From Variovorax sp. WDL1 (GTDB taxonomy: Bacteria > Pseudomonadota > Gammaproteobacteria > Burkholderiales > Burkholderiaceae_C), in contig NZ_LMTS01000096.1 of NCBI RefSeq assembly GCF_001541225.1, forward strand, positions 1 through 54,514: a DNA stretch of 54,514 bases, given 5' to 3'. Shown piece after piece: positions 52,606 to 54,514 of this stretch. Made by a program: the position numbers and the translations under genes. The number at the start of each line of letters is the position of its first letter. Position 1 is the first letter of the stretch. The notes under the pieces are model-generated. The model made no database searches and was not told the DNA's origin. It was given only the letters and a program-made list of their open reading frames with translations.

Positions 52606-53595
52606 ATGCAGGCGATGGTGCTCCACGCCGCGGGCCAGGCGCTGCAGATGGAGCAGCGCCCGCTGCCGGAGCCGGCCGCCGGCGAGTTGCGCCTGCGCGT
52701 GCTGGCCTGCGCGGTCTGCCGCACCGACCTGCACGTGGTCGATGGTGACTTGCCGCTGCCCGTGATTCCGATCGTGCCGGGGCACGAAATCGTCGGCGAG
52801 GTCGAAGCCCTTGGTGCGGGCGTCGTCACGCACCGCATCGGCGACCGCGTCGGGGTGCCCTGGCTGGGCCACAGCTGCGGCCACTGCACCTTCTGCGCGA
52901 CCGGCCATGAGAACCTGTGCGATGCGCCGCGCTTCACCGGCTACCACCGCGACGGCGGCTTTGCGAGCCATGTCATCGCCGAGGCCGATTTCTGCCTGCC
53001 GCTTGACATGTTGACGCAGGAGCCGGCGCGGATCGCACCTCTCATGTGCGCCGGCTTGATCGGCTGGCGCAGCCTGAAGGCGGCCGGTGAAGGCGCACGG
53101 CGCCTGGGCCTGTATGGGTTCGGCGCGGCCGCCCACCTGATCACCCAGGTCGCCGTCGGCCAGGGCCGGCAGGTCCATGCCTTCACCCGGCCGGGCGATG
53201 CCGCGGGCCAGGCCTTTGCGCGATCGCTGGGAGCCACCTGGGCCGGGGGCTCGGACGAGATGCCCGCCGTCCCGCTGGATGCGGCGATCATCTTCGCGCC
53301 GGCGGGCGAACTCGTCCCGATCGCGCTGAGCGCGGTACGCAAGGGCGGCCGGGTCGTCTGCGGTGGCATCCACATGAGCGACATTCCCTCCTTTGCCTAC
53401 CGACTGCTCTGGGAAGAACGGCAGTTGGTCTCCGTGGCCAATCTCACGCGCCTTGACGCCCGCGAGTTCCTGGACCAGGTGCAAGCGCACCCGCCGCAGA
53501 TCCACATCACCACCTATGGCCTGGCACAGGCCAACGAAGCGCTCGCCGACCTTCGCGCCGGCCGTCTTCAGGGTGCCGCGGTGCTGCTCCCCTAG
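52606..53595 (+). CDS. Zinc-dependent alcohol dehydrogenase (MDR superfamily)
   Basis: The 329-aa product has the catalytic zinc site (CAVCRTDLHVVDGD and GHEIVGEVEALG) and the structural zinc cysteines in GHSCGHCTFCATGHENLC. The cofactor-binding loop is RLGLYGFGAAAHLITQVAVG. It resembles the AdhA/AdhP-like enzymes common in low-oxygen regulons. It would reoxidise NAD(P)H by aldehyde reduction or the reverse. The start at 52606 gives the typical MxAMVLHAAG N-terminus. It is convergent with the HlyD-type gene. Confidence 0.9.
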   Translation: MQAMVLHAAGQALQMEQRPLPEPAAGELRLRVLACAVCRTDLHVVDGDLPLPVIPIVPGHEIVGEVEALGAGVVTHRIGDRVGVPWLGHSCGHCTFCATGHENLCDAPRFTGYHRDGGFASHVIAEADFCLPLDMLTQEPARIAPLMCAGLIGWRSLKAAGEGARRLGLYGFGAAAHLITQVAVGQGRQVHAFTRPGDAAGQAFARSLGATWAGGSDEMPAVPLDAAIIFAPAGELVPIALSAVRKGGRVVCGGIHMSDIPSFAYRLLWEERQLVSVANLTRLDAREFLDQVQAHPPQIHITTYGLAQANEALADLRAGRLQGAAVLLP

Positions 53596-53641
53596 CACAC
53601 ACAGTGCAAGCTGAGCTCGGACGGATCTCCGGCGCCTGGTC

Positions 53642-54514
53642 TCACGACGCTGCCTGCACCGGCACATGCCGCGCCTTCGCCCGAGCGCCATCGCGCAGCG
53701 CCGCTGCAGGGTAGACGACCACCGTTGCGCCTTCTGCGATGCCGCTGCGTATCCACGCCTGGCTGCCGTTGCGCCCGCCCAGCTCCACCGGGGTCAACCG
53801 TGCACGCCCGCCTTCGAGCACGAACACCGCCATGCCGCCGTCGGCATGCGGAAATACCGCGCTCACCGGCACGCGCAGCACCGAAGCCTGGGCTTGCGTG
53901 ACGATGCGCACACCGACGCGGTAGCCGTCACCCAGCGCTTGCCAGGAAGCAGGCGGGCTCGTGAGTTCGATCAGGACGTTGACCCGCTGCTCCTCGACAC
54001 CGAGCGCAGACACCTTGGTGAAGGCAGCAGGCTCGACCAGCCGCACGCGACCCTCCAAGGTATCGAGGCCACCCCAGCGCTCGATGCGCACCAGCGAGCC
54101 CGGCAGCGCCTGCAGCGCGTCCGTCGTCAGCAGCTCGGCCACGATCTCGAGTTGCGCGGTGTCGCCGATCTCCAGCAACGGCGCGCCCAGTGCCACCGTG
54201 GCTTCGCTGCCTTGCGTCACGCGCAGCACGCGCCCGGCCACCGGCGCGCGCACAGCAAAGGCATTCGCCGCGCCCGCCGGTGCGCGCACCGCCAGCAAGG
54301 CTGCGCGGGCGACCTCCGCCTCGTGCTCGGCGACGTGGCGAGACTCCAAGGCAGCCTCGACATCCTTTTGCGCAGCCTGCAGGGCCAGCCTGTCGGCGTC
54401 GAGCTTGGCGGGCGATATGAAGTTCTGCCGGGCCAGCTGTTCGTTGCGCCGAAGATCGACACGCGCCTGCTCAAGCGCTACCCGGGCCCGCTCCAGCGCG
54501 GCTGCGGCCCCCCC
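53642..54514 (-). CDS. RND/HlyD-family periplasmic adaptor protein, 5' end outside window
   Basis: The frame is open to the window edge and translates to 290 residues of a membrane fusion protein. The visible part begins in the alpha-hairpin (ALEQARVDLRRNEQLARQNF, then SPAKLDADRLALQAAQKDVE), continues through a lipoyl-like half (FAVRAPVAGRVLRVTQGSEA), a beta-barrel and a membrane-proximal domain (VLRVPVSAVFPHADGGMAVF). N-terminus and partner pump lie outside, so the substrate class is unknown; the hairpin type fits RND efflux adaptors. Confidence 0.9.
   Translation of the reverse strand, partial: GGAAAALERARVALEQARVDLRRNEQLARQNFISPAKLDADRLALQAAQKDVEAALESRHVAEHEAEVARAALLAVRAPAGAANAFAVRAPVAGRVLRVTQGSEATVALGAPLLEIGDTAQLEIVAELLTTDALQALPGSLVRIERWGGLDTLEGRVRLVEPAAFTKVSALGVEEQRVNVLIELTSPPASWQALGDGYRVGVRIVTQAQASVLRVPVSAVFPHADGGMAVFVLEGGRARLTPVELGGRNGSQAWIRSGIAEGATVVVYPAAALRDGARAKARHVPVQAAS

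Overview
This is a high-GC window with the dense, mostly tightly spaced gene layout of a Burkholderiales/Comamonadaceae (Variovorax-like) soil or plant-associated bacterium. Supporting features are a Bug/TctC solute receptor, LysR/GntR/GlxA-type regulators next to catabolic genes, polyhydroxyalkanoate genes beside universal-stress and phosphoketolase genes, and an H-NS of the beta-proteobacterial type. The genus is an inference. No rRNA, tRNA, CRISPR, phage or insertion-sequence gene was recognised.

Layout. 1-2755 (minus): N-terminal part of a giant repeat-rich autotransporter with an extended signal peptide; the gene runs off the window. 3.1-8.1 kb: small protein, LysR regulator divergent from an MFS exporter, then a DJ-1/PfpI lipoprotein divergent from a GlxA-like AraC regulator. 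8.36-13.56 kb: a six-gene signalling operon with a STAS antagonist, HATPase switch kinase, coiled-coil protein, membrane-anchored OmpA-like protein, Ras-like small GTPase and SpoIIE/PP2C phosphatase. 13.6-19.15 kb: a compact biosynthetic cassette with a diaminobutyrate-type aminotransferase, 2-oxoglutarate/Fe(II) hydroxylase, MFS exporter and ATP-grasp ligase. It is followed by a convergent AHL-type LuxR regulator with no luxI in the window, and a lux-box-like dyad lies in front of the first gene.

19.2-24.7 kb: AraC and GntR regulators, then a DapA-like aldolase, Bug receptor and DhaK/DhaL-type kinase operon. 24.9-26 kb: H-NS with a duplicated DNA-binding domain, and a GST. 26.1-34.1 kb: two divergent aromatic/quinone units around a LysR gene. 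The minus unit is nitroreductase, MhqO-like ring-cleaving dioxygenase and WrbA-like quinone reductase. The plus unit is maleylacetate-reductase-like, amidase, LinD-like reductive-dehalogenase GST and a tryptophan-2,3-dioxygenase-like heme protein. 34.2-39.4 kb: EamA transporter, an unrecognised protein with a strong terminator, and small membrane/SDR-DoxX proteins.

39.6-53.6 kb: a low-oxygen/stress block with phosphoketolase, hemerythrin, NUDIX, universal stress protein, APH-AAA kinase, SERCA-like P-type ATPase, TetR, PhaC, BON protein, PhaB and zinc alcohol dehydrogenase. FNR-type boxes (TTGAT-N4-ATCAA, 8-9 of 10 matches) lie in most of its promoter gaps, so it probably forms an FNR/ANR regulon of energy storage and redox balance. 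The window ends inside an RND/HlyD adaptor gene (minus).

The strongest candidates for undescribed biology are the GTPase/partner-switching/OmpA module, the LuxR-linked hydroxylase/ATP-grasp cassette, and the LinD-like/TDO-like operon. A 70-bp interspersed repeat whose first three bases are the stop codon of the preceding gene occurs twice.
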